Position numbers and translations under genes: made by a program. The notes below the pieces were generated by a model. The model saw only the letters and a program-made list of their open reading frames with translations, had not been told where the DNA came from and made no database searches. Source: Acidobacteriota bacterium (GTDB lineage: Bacteria > Acidobacteriota > Thermoanaerobaculia > Multivoradales > JAGPDF01). Taken from it: a DNA stretch of 64,000 nt. The DNA lies in assembly GCA_014584695.1 (NCBI GenBank), contig JACTMI010000028.1, positions 1-64,000 on the forward strand, written 5' to 3'. Of the stretch, positions 14,292 through 21,937 are shown in pieces; the stretch's first letter is position 1, and each line of letters starts with the position of its first letter.

Positions 14292-16046
14292 ATGGCGACG
14301 GCGGCGGACCGGCAGGCGCTGGTGGAGCTGGTGCGGGCCTCGATCCTGGGCGACGACCAGGCGCTCGACGGGCCCTTCGGGCCGCGCCGGATCACCTACG
14401 CCGACTACACCGCTTCCGGCCGTTCGCTCGGCTTCCTCGAGGACTTCCTGCGCTCGGAAGTGCTGCCGCGCTACGCCAACACCCACACCGAAGCCTCGGG
14501 CACCGGCATGCAGACGACCGCGTTCCGGGAGGAGGCGCGCGGAATCGTCCACCGCGCCGTGGGCGCCTCGGCCGCCGATGTCGTGCTCTTCTGCGGTAGC
14601 GGCGCCACCGGCGCGATCGCCAAGCTGATCGACGTGCTGAACCTCCGCCTGCCGGCCGATCTCGACGCCCGCTTCGGGCTCTCGGCGCGGATTCCTCCGG
14701 CGGAGCGGCCGGTGGTCTTCATCGGCCCCTACGAGCACCATTCGAACGAGCTGCCCTGGCGGGAGTCGATCGCCGAGGTGGTGGTGATCGCCGAGGACGC
14801 CGACGGCCGGATCGATCTCGAGCACCTCCGCCGCGAGCTCGAGCGCCACCGCGGCCGGGCGCTCAAGATCGGCAGCTTCTCGGCGGCGTCGAACGTCACC
14901 GGCATCCTGTCGGACACGGTGGCGATCACGCGGCTCCTGCACGCCCACGAGGCGCTGTCGTTCTGGGACTACGCCGCGGCGGCGCCCTACGTCGACATCG
15001 ACATGAACCCGTCGGCGCGCGACGCCGCGCTCGCCGACGCCGACAAGGACGCGATCTTCCTGTCGCCGCACAAGTTCATCGGCGGGCCCGGCACGCCCGG
15101 CGTGCTGGTGGCCAAGCGCGCGCTGTTCAGGAACCGGGTGCCGACGGTCCCCGGCGGCGGCACGGTCGCCTACGTCAACGCTTTCGAGCACGACTACCTG
15201 CGCGACGTCGAGCACCGCGAGGAGGGGGGGACGCCGGCGATCCTGGAGTCGATCCGCGCCGGGCTGGTCTTCCACCTCAAGGAGGCGGTGGGCGCGGAGA
15301 CGATCGAGCGGCTGGAGAGTGGGTTCGTCCGTCGCGCCCTCGAGCGCTGGCGGGCCCACCCGAAGCTGCGGCTGCTCGGCAGCCTGCAGGCGCCGCGCCT
15401 GTCGATCGTTTCGTTCCTGGTCCGCCACCGCGACGGCTATCTGCATCACAACTTCGTGGTGGCGCTCTTGAACGACCTGTTCGGCATCCAGTCGCGCGGC
15501 GGCTGCTCGTGCGCGGGGCCCTATGGCCACCGGCTGCTCGGCATCGACCTCGAGACGTCGCACCGCTTCGAGCGCGGCATCCTGGCCGGCTGCGAGGGGA
15601 TCAAGCCGGGCTGGACGCGGCTGGGCTTCAACTACTTCCTGTCGGAGGCGGTGTTCGAGTTCCTGCTGGCGGCGGTCGAGCTGGTCGCCGAGCAGGGGTG
15701 GCGGCTGCTGCCGCAGTACCGGTTCGACGCCACGAGCGGGCAATGGCGGCACCGGCAGCGGCCGCTGCGCCCGGCGGCGCGGCTCGGCGACATCCGCTAC
15801 GACCTCGGCCGGATGGACTACCGCTCGATCCACCTCACCGAACCCGAATCGGCGCTCGCCGGCTACCTCGAGGAGGCGCGCCGGATCCTGGCCGCGGCCA
15901 CCGCGGCGCCGGCCGACGGCGATGGTGTCATCGAGCCACTGCCCGAGGAGCTCGAGGCGCTGCGCTGGTTCCCGCTGCCCCACGAGGCCGCCGCCGAGCT
16001 GGCCGGCGCCGGCGGTCCGGCGACGCACTCGATCCTGCGCGGCTGA
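14292..16046 (+). CDS. Class V aminotransferase / cysteine desulfurase-like PLP enzyme, long form
   Basis: A 584-residue PLP-dependent enzyme. The ATG at 14292 gives the conserved N-terminus; an upstream in-frame ATG at 14223 lies in the operator palindrome and is unlikely. The PLP Lys is in LSPHKFIGGPGTPGVL, and the cofactor Asp region is SFWDYAAAAPYVDI. RGGCSCAGPYGH contains Cys residues where cysteine desulfurases have the catalytic loop. The protein is roughly 170 residues longer than SufS/CsdA enzymes, with a C-terminal extension that I do not recognise. Substrate is uncertain. Confidence 0.85.
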   Translation: MATAADRQALVELVRASILGDDQALDGPFGPRRITYADYTASGRSLGFLEDFLRSEVLPRYANTHTEASGTGMQTTAFREEARGIVHRAVGASAADVVLFCGSGATGAIAKLIDVLNLRLPADLDARFGLSARIPPAERPVVFIGPYEHHSNELPWRESIAEVVVIAEDADGRIDLEHLRRELERHRGRALKIGSFSAASNVTGILSDTVAITRLLHAHEALSFWDYAAAAPYVDIDMNPSARDAALADADKDAIFLSPHKFIGGPGTPGVLVAKRALFRNRVPTVPGGGTVAYVNAFEHDYLRDVEHREEGGTPAILESIRAGLVFHLKEAVGAETIERLESGFVRRALERWRAHPKLRLLGSLQAPRLSIVSFLVRHRDGYLHHNFVVALLNDLFGIQSRGGCSCAGPYGHRLLGIDLETSHRFERGILAGCEGIKPGWTRLGFNYFLSEAVFEFLLAAVELVAEQGWRLLPQYRFDATSGQWRHRQRPLRPAARLGDIRYDLGRMDYRSIHLTEPESALAGYLEEARRILAAATAAPADGDGVIEPLPEELEALRWFPLPHEAAAELAGAGGPATHSILRG

Positions 16047-16095
16047 GCACCCGGTCGACGCGGAACCGCGCGGGCCGCAACCGCGCGCGCCGAAG

Positions 16096-16629
16096 CTACC
16101 GGCGCGACCGTTCGATCAACCCGCGCACCTGCGCCAGATGGTGGCGACCGTGCCAGGCGTACATCGCGACGCTCTCGTCGAGCCGCCAGAGCTTGCCGGT
16201 GTCGCCGTGGACGAAGCGCCGTGGCCAGGAGTCCTCGCGCAGCGCGCGCAGGAACGCCACCCACCGCGCGTGCACGGCCTCGAGCAGCGCGAGCGGCGCC
16301 GAGACCTCACCGACCAACACGTCGGGCGTCGCCGCCCACGCCTTCTCGTCGTAGCCGCGCACCGTCGGCTGCTCCTCCGTCACCGTCAAGCGGTGCCGGA
16401 CGTAGGCGTTCAGATGGCTGTCCGGAACGTGGTGAACCACCTGCCGGACCGTCCACCCACCATCCCGGTAAGGCGTGTCGAGCTGCGCAGCCGTCAGCCG
16501 AGCCACCACCCCCCGAAAGTCGCCGGGCAACCGCTCGAGCTCGCCCAGGAGCTCCTCCCGCAGCCCGCGCGAGATCGCCGCCACCGCCTCGAAGCGGCCG
16601 ATGGGATACCGCAGATCCAGATCGCTCAT
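16096..16629 (-). CDS. DinB/YfiT-family putative metal-dependent hydrolase or thiol transferase
   Basis: A 177-residue protein. The ATG at 16629 is used; a GTG six bases upstream is possible. It is a four-helix DinB_2-type protein with the metal-binding His residues in WTVRQVVHHVPDSH and YAWHGRHHLAQV, the YfiT/BstA pattern. Family members transfer low-molecular-weight thiols (for example bacillithiol) or have unknown hydrolase activity. No thiol cofactor pathway is visible here. The composite repeat begins about 75 bases upstream of its start. Confidence 0.87.
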   Translation of the reverse strand: MSDLDLRYPIGRFEAVAAISRGLREELLGELERLPGDFRGVVARLTAAQLDTPYRDGGWTVRQVVHHVPDSHLNAYVRHRLTVTEEQPTVRGYDEKAWAATPDVLVGEVSAPLALLEAVHARWVAFLRALREDSWPRRFVHGDTGKLWRLDESVAMYAWHGRHHLAQVRGLIERSRR

Positions 16630-16703
16630 GCCCACATTTCTATCGCACCCCCGCTCCCACCGGCACGCCGCTCATCTCGAGCAAGAGACGCCTCCGAGCC
16701 AAG

Positions 16704-16738
16704 AGCGAAGAGCGAAGAGCGAAAAGCGAAAAGCGAAA
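16704..16738 (+). repeat. Heptamer array, 5 units (composite repeat copy 1)
   Basis: Five tandem 7-bp units: AGCGAAG twice, then AGCGAAA three times. They lead directly into AGCTCCAATTAA and the conserved segment of composite repeat copy 1. The second copy, at 18613, has 15 units, so unit number varies like a microsatellite. Confidence 0.92.
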
Positions 16739-17340
16739 AGCTCCAATTAAGCGGGTAGTGGGCGGGGCGGGGGAGGCGAGGGCCTGGCGGCGGTGGTGTG
16801 CGGCGCGTTGGTTGGGAGCAGGTTCCTGGCCAGCCTCGCAGATCCAGCGGGTGCCGAGGACTCGCCACGGGTTGGACACCACCCACCCCCTTCAACAGAA
16901 CGCTTTTCAACACCGCTCCGCCCGCACCGGCCGATGAGGACCCGCCACCGGCGGAACACCACCCACCCCCTTCAACAGAACGCTTTTCAGCACCGCTCTG
17001 CCCGCACCGGCCGATGAGGACTCGCCACCGGCGGACCCCCCCCACCCCCTTCAACAGAAAGCCTTTCAACAGCGCCCCGCCCACACCGGCCGGTGAGGAC
17101 TCGCCACCGGCGGAGCACCGCCCACCCCCTTCAACAGAACGCTTTTCAACAACGCCCCGTCCGCACCGGCCGATGAGGACCCGCCACCGGCGGAGCACCG
17201 TCCACCCCCTTCAACAGAAAGCTTTTCAGCACCGCTCTACTCGCACCGGCCGGTGAGGACTCGCCACCGGCGAAACACCACCCACCCCCTTCAACAGAAT
17301 CCTCCTCAACAGCGTTCGGTCCGCATCGACGGGTGCGGCC
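16739..17340 (+). repeat. Composite repeat copy 1: conserved segment plus six 80-bp tandem repeats
   Basis: The first roughly 150 bases are about 95% identical to 18717-18868. They are followed by six tandem units in which TTCAACAG recurs at 16891, 16971, 17050, 17130, 17210 and 17290 (spacing 80, 79, 80, 80, 80). Each unit contains two near-copies of TTCAACAGNNCGCT, a GC-rich segment, and the small palindrome CCGCC-ACC-GGCGG. The period is not a multiple of three, so frames shift and coding is unlikely. It fills the gap between the nucleotidyltransferase 3' end and the DinB gene start. Confidence 0.92.
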
Positions 17341-17393
17341 TCGCCTCGGCTGCGCGAGTGGCCACCGCTGTCGGCCGCTAACGGGTGGAAAGG

Positions 17394-18221
17394 TCAGCTG
17401 GAGCCTGATGAGGGGCGGACGGTCGGAAAAGCGCCGCGGAGGGAGCCGGCGTGGAAGCGGAGGTTGCCGGCACGAAGGTCATCAGTGAGCTGGGCGCGTG
17501 CTCCCCGGTAGAGCTGGAATTGGGCGTCGAGGACGCACTTGCCGACCTCCGGGGCGGGGAGCCGATGGACGATCTCCCGTGCCTCCGAAAGGCGGAGCCG
17601 CCAGTGGCGGGAAAGCTCGCCGGCATCCGGCGCGCCGCCTTCGAAGTCGAGCGTGTCGACCTCCGCTTGCGAGTAGTGACTGGTGCGCGCGGCGTGTTCC
17701 AGGATCGACGCCGGAGAGAAACCGGGGTCCTTGCCAGCGGCCGCCCAGGCGAGGTAGCCGAGCGGTTGAACTCGTTCGTCGAGGGTCATGGAGTCGATCC
17801 AGTCTCGAACCTCGAGCCGGCCGACCAGGGCGAGCACCTTGTTGGTCGCGAGATCGAACGGGTGGAGCGTCAACCCGAACAGGTCGTGCTCGACCAGAGG
17901 AAAGAAACGGAAGGCGCTGTCGCTGGACCAGTCGATGCGCAGGCGGTTCTCGCCTCGCCGCACCTCGGCGGTGACGAATCCGCGCGTCTCGCGCAAGGTC
18001 TCCACCGAACAGCCGGCTTCGGTCAGGGTCCGGCGATCGGCCTCGAAGCTCTCGGCGACCGCCTCGCGCGCGTCGTGGAACAGGTCGAGGTCGCGGGACC
18101 GGCGCGACGCCGCCAGGATCTCGTTGAGAGCGGCCCCGCCGGCGACGTAGCTCTCGCCACTCGCCTTCCGCCTCGCCGCTAGGAGGCGGCAGGCGTCGCG
18201 TTGGAAAGGGTCGAGAGCCAT
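17394..18221 (-). CDS. AbiEii/AbiGii-like nucleotidyltransferase (toxin-like)
   Basis: A 275-residue protein. The ATG at 18221 starts the family's N-terminus. The nucleotidyltransferase signature GGAAL...SRDLDLFHD (about residues 28-47) has the two metal-binding Asp residues. A further segment, FDLATNKVLALVGRLEVRDW (about 130-150), matches the AbiEii domain pattern of Lys and Arg-Asp. AbiEii proteins act as type IV or related toxins, or as tRNA nucleotidyltransferases. Here the gene overlaps by 43 bases a small upstream gene that could be its antitoxin. The two-gene module is flanked by the two direct composite repeats. Confidence 0.82.
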   Translation of the reverse strand: MALDPFQRDACRLLAARRKASGESYVAGGAALNEILAASRRSRDLDLFHDAREAVAESFEADRRTLTEAGCSVETLRETRGFVTAEVRRGENRLRIDWSSDSAFRFFPLVEHDLFGLTLHPFDLATNKVLALVGRLEVRDWIDSMTLDERVQPLGYLAWAAAGKDPGFSPASILEHAARTSHYSQAEVDTLDFEGGAPDAGELSRHWRLRLSEAREIVHRLPAPEVGKCVLDAQFQLYRGARAQLTDDLRAGNLRFHAGSLRGAFPTVRPSSGSS

Positions 18222-18430
18222 CGTCTGAGCTCCGCGGCGCGCAGGAAGGCGGCCCGGTCGCCGTGCTTCTCGATCGCGTCGAGCGCCATCCGCGCGGTCT
18301 CGAAATCCACCGGCAAGAAGTCCTCGCGCATGTACCAGAGACACAGCGCTCGCTGCTCCTCGACGAAGCGTGCCAGCTCCTCGCGCAGCGGGTCGGGAAG
18401 CGATTCGACAGCGTGGCTCGGCGCAGACAT
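18179..18430 (-). CDS. Small protein paired with nucleotidyltransferase (antitoxin candidate)
   Basis: An 83-residue, helical, acidic/basic mixed protein (LARFVEEQRALCLWYMRED, then FETARMALDAIEKHGDRAAF) with no membrane segment. Its 3' end overlaps the nucleotidyltransferase gene by 43 bases, so the two are translationally coupled, with the small gene first. This is the usual order for antitoxin-toxin pairs. No DNA-binding motif is recognised. The assignment as antitoxin is inference from context. Confidence 0.65.
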   Translation of the reverse strand: MSAPSHAVESLPDPLREELARFVEEQRALCLWYMREDFLPVDFETARMALDAIEKHGDRAAFLRAAELRRWLSTLSNATPAAS

Positions 18431-18612
18431 GAGCAGAAGGTCCCGAGGAGGTCCCTCGTATGCTACCCCAGCCCGCCCGGCACTTCGTCACCGCATTCTC
18501 CCCGCCCTCCACGTGCGCGCGCGAGCGCAACGACGGGTCTCCGCTTCCGGCGAGAGCCGGAGAACGAACCGCCAACCATCAGTCGCCTGGAGCAAGGAGC
18601 GGGAGGCCATGT

Positions 18613-18717
18613 GCGAAAAGCGAAAAGCGAAAAGCGAAAAGCGAGAAGCGAGAAGCGAAAAGCGAAAAGCGAAAAGCGAAAAGCGAAAAGCGAAAAGCGA
18701 AAAGCGAAAAGCGAAAA
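18613..18717 (+). repeat. Heptamer array, 15 units (composite repeat copy 2)
   Basis: Fifteen tandem copies of GCGAAAA, with two variant GCGAGAA units in positions 5 and 6. The array runs directly into GCTCCAATTAA at 18718 exactly as in copy 1. On the plus strand it can be read as a Lys/Arg/Ser-rich peptide, and on the minus strand as a Phe/Ser/Leu-rich peptide. Both readings are products of the repeat and not evidence of a gene. Confidence 0.95.
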
Positions 18718-19130
18718 GCTCCAATTAAGGGGGTAGTGGGCGGAGCGGGGGAGGCGAGGGCCTGGCGGCGGTGGTGTGCGGCGCGCTGGTTTGGAGCAGG
18801 TTCCTGGCCAGCCTCGCAGATCCAGCAGGTGCCGAGGACTCGCCCCGGGCTGGACACCACCCACCCCCTTCAACAGAGCGCTTTTCAACAGCGCTCCGCC
18901 CGCACCGTCCGATGAGGACTCGCTACCGCCGGAACACTACCCACCCCCTTCAACAGAACGCCTTTCAACAGCGCTCCGCCCGCACCGGCTGGTGAGGACC
19001 CGCCACCGGCGGAGCACCGCCCACCCCTTTCAACAGAACGCCTTTCAACAGCGCTCCGCCCGCACCGGCCGATGAGGACTCGCCACCGGCGGAACCCCGC
19101 CCACCCCCTTCAACAGAGCGTTTTTCCAGA
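18718..19130 (+). repeat. Composite repeat copy 2: conserved segment plus four 80-bp tandem repeats
   Basis: Same orientation and order as copy 1. After the conserved segment (GCTCCAATTAA through GGACACCACCC), TTCAACAG recurs at 18869, 18949, 19029 and 19109, exactly 80 bases apart. About ten substitutions over the first 200 bases separate the two copies. The array stops abruptly after the fourth TTCAACAG and loses similarity near 19120-19130. It fills the gap between the AlgX-like gene's 3' end and the small antitoxin-like gene's start. Confidence 0.92.
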
Positions 19131-19191
19131 GCGCCAGACGGACCGAGATCGTCGAGGCTTGGCGACCGTTGTGGGAGCGGCCCGTCCCTTC

Positions 19192-19209
19192 CGGCGAGCG
19201 TGCTCGCCC
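19192..19209 (-). terminator. Hairpin after AlgX-like gene
   Basis: GGCGAGC-GT-GCTCGCC is a 16-base palindrome about 10 bases beyond the AlgX-like stop codon. In RNA it would form a GC-rich stem with a small loop. No U-tract follows, so it is only a candidate terminator. Confidence 0.35.
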
Positions 19210-19217
19210 GGAGGCGA

Positions 19218-20468
19218 TCACTCGGCCGCGGGCAGCGGCGTCGCCTGCCAGTCGCCGGTGGTGAGCTCACGGGCGGCGAGTTGCCAGACGATGGCGCGGA
19301 CGCCGGACAGGCGGGTCGAATCGCGGGCGAGCTCCTGGGCGAGAGCTTCGCGGGTGGCTTTGGCGCCGCCGGCATTGCGCAGGATGCGGTCGACCGGCAG
19401 ACCGAGGTGGAAAGAGAGCCGCTCGGCGAGCCCGCCGCCGGCGCCGAAGCCGAGCTCGGGTTGGGAGTAGATGGCGGCGAAGCTGTCGCCCAGGAGCAGC
19501 ACCGGGGCGGCCCGCTCCGGGCGCCAGGGCGAGCCGTCGGCTTGCTCGACGCGAGCGACCTCGACCCGCTCGGCCCCGAAGCGCGCCAACGGAGTCGGCA
19601 ACCCGAGCAGGGCCAGGCTGTCGCCGATCCCCTCGACCGTGACGCTCCTCTCGCGGAACCGGCCCGTCTCGCCCACGGGGAGATCGGCGAGCGCGCGCAG
19701 GCGAAGCGCGATCTCGCGCGCCACGGCGTCCATCGCCGCCGGGCGCCAGTGAGTGTCCCGTTCGAGATAGGCGAGATCCTCGCCGCGCGCGCGCGCCGAC
19801 CAGCGCAGCAGCCGCGAGGGCTCGAGCAGCGGCACGCCCGCGGCGGCGAGAGCGCGCGCGAACGGCTCGTCCCTGGGACCCTCGACCGGCGCCGCGGCGG
19901 AAGCGCGGCCGAAGCGGTCCGGGTGGACGGCGGGCTTAGCGGGCGCGAGCACCACCAGCAGCGCGATGCCGCGCTCCTCGAGCGCGCGCGCGAAGGCCGC
20001 GGTCTCTCGGCCGGCGCGCTCCGAACCGGCCCCGGCGGCGACCGCGCGGCGCGTCGAGTGGTCGAAGTCGTCGCGAAAGACCAGAAGTCCCCCGCGCCCG
20101 ACGTAGGCCTCCTCGTTGCCGAAGCCGAGCCACGCGGTGAGCGCGAGCTGACCCCAGGGGCGGATCACGCGGGCGATCGCCGAGCCCTCGTCGAGCCGGT
20201 GCTCGATCTCCCGCGCCGCCGCCAGGAGGCGAGCGTTGCCGGTGCCGAAGAGGCGATCGGCCGCGAGCGTCGGCGGCGGCGGCGGCAGCGGCGCTGGGAG
20301 GCGAGACTCCCCGCGCGCCAGGGCAACCGCCTCCAGCACCAGCGCGCACGCGAACAGCGCGAGGGGCAGCCCGACCAGCGAGCGGGCGGTGCCCCGGCCG
20401 ACGCGAGTCGCCGCCATCTCCTCGCGGGCCTCCCGTTCGCGGGACGAGGGATCGAACGGGGCGCGCAT
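19218..20468 (-). CDS. AlgX/AlgJ-like SGNH-fold protein (O-acetylation partner)
   Basis: A 416-residue protein. A membrane anchor or signal lies at about residues 30-50 (ARSLVGLPLALFACALVLEA). The SGNH-like domain has DTHWRP (Asp and His of the catalytic dyad, about residues 240-245) and LLLGDSFAAI (the nucleophile Ser block, about 321-330). This matches the AlgX/AlgJ family, which transfers acetyl groups to exported polysaccharide in the periplasm. The ATG overlaps the MBOAT gene's stop by one base (TGATG). The polysaccharide modified is unknown; no alginate synthesis genes are visible. Confidence 0.82.
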   Translation of the reverse strand: MRAPFDPSSREREAREEMAATRVGRGTARSLVGLPLALFACALVLEAVALARGESRLPAPLPPPPPTLAADRLFGTGNARLLAAAREIEHRLDEGSAIARVIRPWGQLALTAWLGFGNEEAYVGRGGLLVFRDDFDHSTRRAVAAGAGSERAGRETAAFARALEERGIALLVVLAPAKPAVHPDRFGRASAAAPVEGPRDEPFARALAAAGVPLLEPSRLLRWSARARGEDLAYLERDTHWRPAAMDAVAREIALRLRALADLPVGETGRFRERSVTVEGIGDSLALLGLPTPLARFGAERVEVARVEQADGSPWRPERAAPVLLLGDSFAAIYSQPELGFGAGGGLAERLSFHLGLPVDRILRNAGGAKATREALAQELARDSTRLSGVRAIVWQLAARELTTGDWQATPLPAAE

Positions 20469-21919
20469 CAGAAGATGAAGTAGATGAACGGGTTGAACTT
20501 CTGGGTCGCGAGCGCGGCGACGGCGAGGCCGAACAGCGCGAGCGCGGTGGCGACGCGCGCCGGGGTGAGCTCGCGCGTCCAGGTCCAGCTCGGCGGGCCG
20601 AGCCAGACTACGGCGGCGGCGGTCACGAACGAGAGCAGCAGATAAGGCGAGTGGAGGAGGCCCGGGAGCAGGGCGGCCCCGGCGGCGGCGGGAGCGAAAC
20701 CCGCCAAGCGGGCGAGGAAGTCGAGCGTGGCCGGAAAGTCCGCGGCGCGGAAGGGGACCCACGCGATCGTCGCGATGCCGAAGACGACGGCGGTGCGCAT
20801 GGTGCCCGGAAGGCGGCCGTAGAGCCGCTCGACCCCGACCGCGCGCTCGAGCGCCAGCAGCGCGCCGTGAATGCCGCCCCAGAGGACGAAATTCCACGAC
20901 GCGCCGTGCCAGAGACCGCCCAGCAGCATCACCAGCGCGAGATTGACGTAAGTGCGGGCGGGGCCTTTCCGGTTGCCGCCCAACGGCAGGTAGAGGTAGT
21001 CGCGCAACCAGGTGGACAGCGACAGATGCCAGCGGCGCCAGAACTCGGTGATCGAGCGCGAGCGGTAGGGCTGATCGAAGTTCTTCGGGAAGACGAAACC
21101 GAGCGCGAGCCCGAGGCCGATCGCCATGTCCGAGTAGCCGGAGAAGTCGAAGTAGATCTGGAAGGAGTAGGCGGCGAGGCCGTACCAGGCGTCGAGCATC
21201 CCCGGGCCCGCGGCGTCGAAGACGGTGTCGGCGATCTTGCCGCACGGATTGGCGAGCAGCACCTTCTTGGCCAGGCCGACGGCGAAGAGCGCCGCGCCCC
21301 GGGCCGCCAGGACCAAGGTGGCGCGCCGCTCGCGCAGCTGGTCGGCGACCTCCGAGAAGCGGACGATGGGGCCGGCGACGAGCTGCGGAAACATCGACAC
21401 GAAACAGGCGAAGTCGACGAAGCTCCGCATCGCGGCGGCCCGCCCGCGGTAGAGGTCGATCGAGTAGCTCATCGACTGGAAGGTGTAGAAGCTGATGCCG
21501 AGCGGCAGCGTGACTTCGAGCGCGGTCTCGATCGCGGCGGCCGGGACGCCGAGCGCGGCGGCGAGCCCGTTCCAGCTGCCGACCGCGAAATCGAAGTACT
21601 TGAAGAAGCCGAGGATCGAGAGGTTCGAGATCACCGAGGCGGCGACCGCCAGCCGCTGCCGCCGCGTCCGCGGCGCCCCGGGATCGAGCGGCGCCGGCTC
21701 GGGGCCCCAGGGCGTCGCGCCGGCGAGCACCAGGCCGCAGATCCAGTCGATCGTGGTCGAGATCAGCAGCAGCAGGCAGAAAGCGGGATTCGACCAGCCG
21801 TAGAAGAGATAGGAGAGCAGGGTGAGCGCGAGGTTGCGCCCCCGTGACGGAACCGCGAAGTAGAGCCCGAGCGCGAGCGGCAGGAAGCCGAACAGGAAGA
21901 GGTAGGAGCTGAAGACCAT
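20468..21919 (-). CDS. MBOAT O-acyltransferase (AlgI-like)
   Basis: A 483-residue protein with about ten or more membrane helices. MBOAT features are clear: ITEFWRRWHLSLSTWLRDYL, YLPLGGNRKG and the catalytic His in GGLWHGASWNF. AlgI-type enzymes move acetyl from acetyl-CoA across the inner membrane for polysaccharide O-acetylation, working with an AlgX/AlgJ partner. That partner is the next gene, coupled by a one-base overlap. The N-terminus (MVFSSYLFLFGFLPLALGLY) is typical for the family, so the start is reliable. Confidence 0.93.
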   Translation of the reverse strand: MVFSSYLFLFGFLPLALGLYFAVPSRGRNLALTLLSYLFYGWSNPAFCLLLLISTTIDWICGLVLAGATPWGPEPAPLDPGAPRTRRQRLAVAASVISNLSILGFFKYFDFAVGSWNGLAAALGVPAAAIETALEVTLPLGISFYTFQSMSYSIDLYRGRAAAMRSFVDFACFVSMFPQLVAGPIVRFSEVADQLRERRATLVLAARGAALFAVGLAKKVLLANPCGKIADTVFDAAGPGMLDAWYGLAAYSFQIYFDFSGYSDMAIGLGLALGFVFPKNFDQPYRSRSITEFWRRWHLSLSTWLRDYLYLPLGGNRKGPARTYVNLALVMLLGGLWHGASWNFVLWGGIHGALLALERAVGVERLYGRLPGTMRTAVVFGIATIAWVPFRAADFPATLDFLARLAGFAPAAAGAALLPGLLHSPYLLLSFVTAAAVVWLGPPSWTWTRELTPARVATALALFGLAVAALATQKFNPFIYFIF

Positions 21920-21937
21920 GAGTCGGCCCGCCGCGGC

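Noticed and set aside
18201-18728. Lys/Arg/Ser-rich protein read through the heptamer array (and a Phe-rich one on the other strand)
   Set aside because: The peptide repeats are created by the 7-bp tandem DNA repeat. There is no ribosome-binding site, and both frames run through unrelated intergenic sequence.
16891-19130. CRISPR array
   Set aside because: The 80-bp units are nearly identical over their whole length, with no short repeat plus variable spacer, and no cas genes are present.
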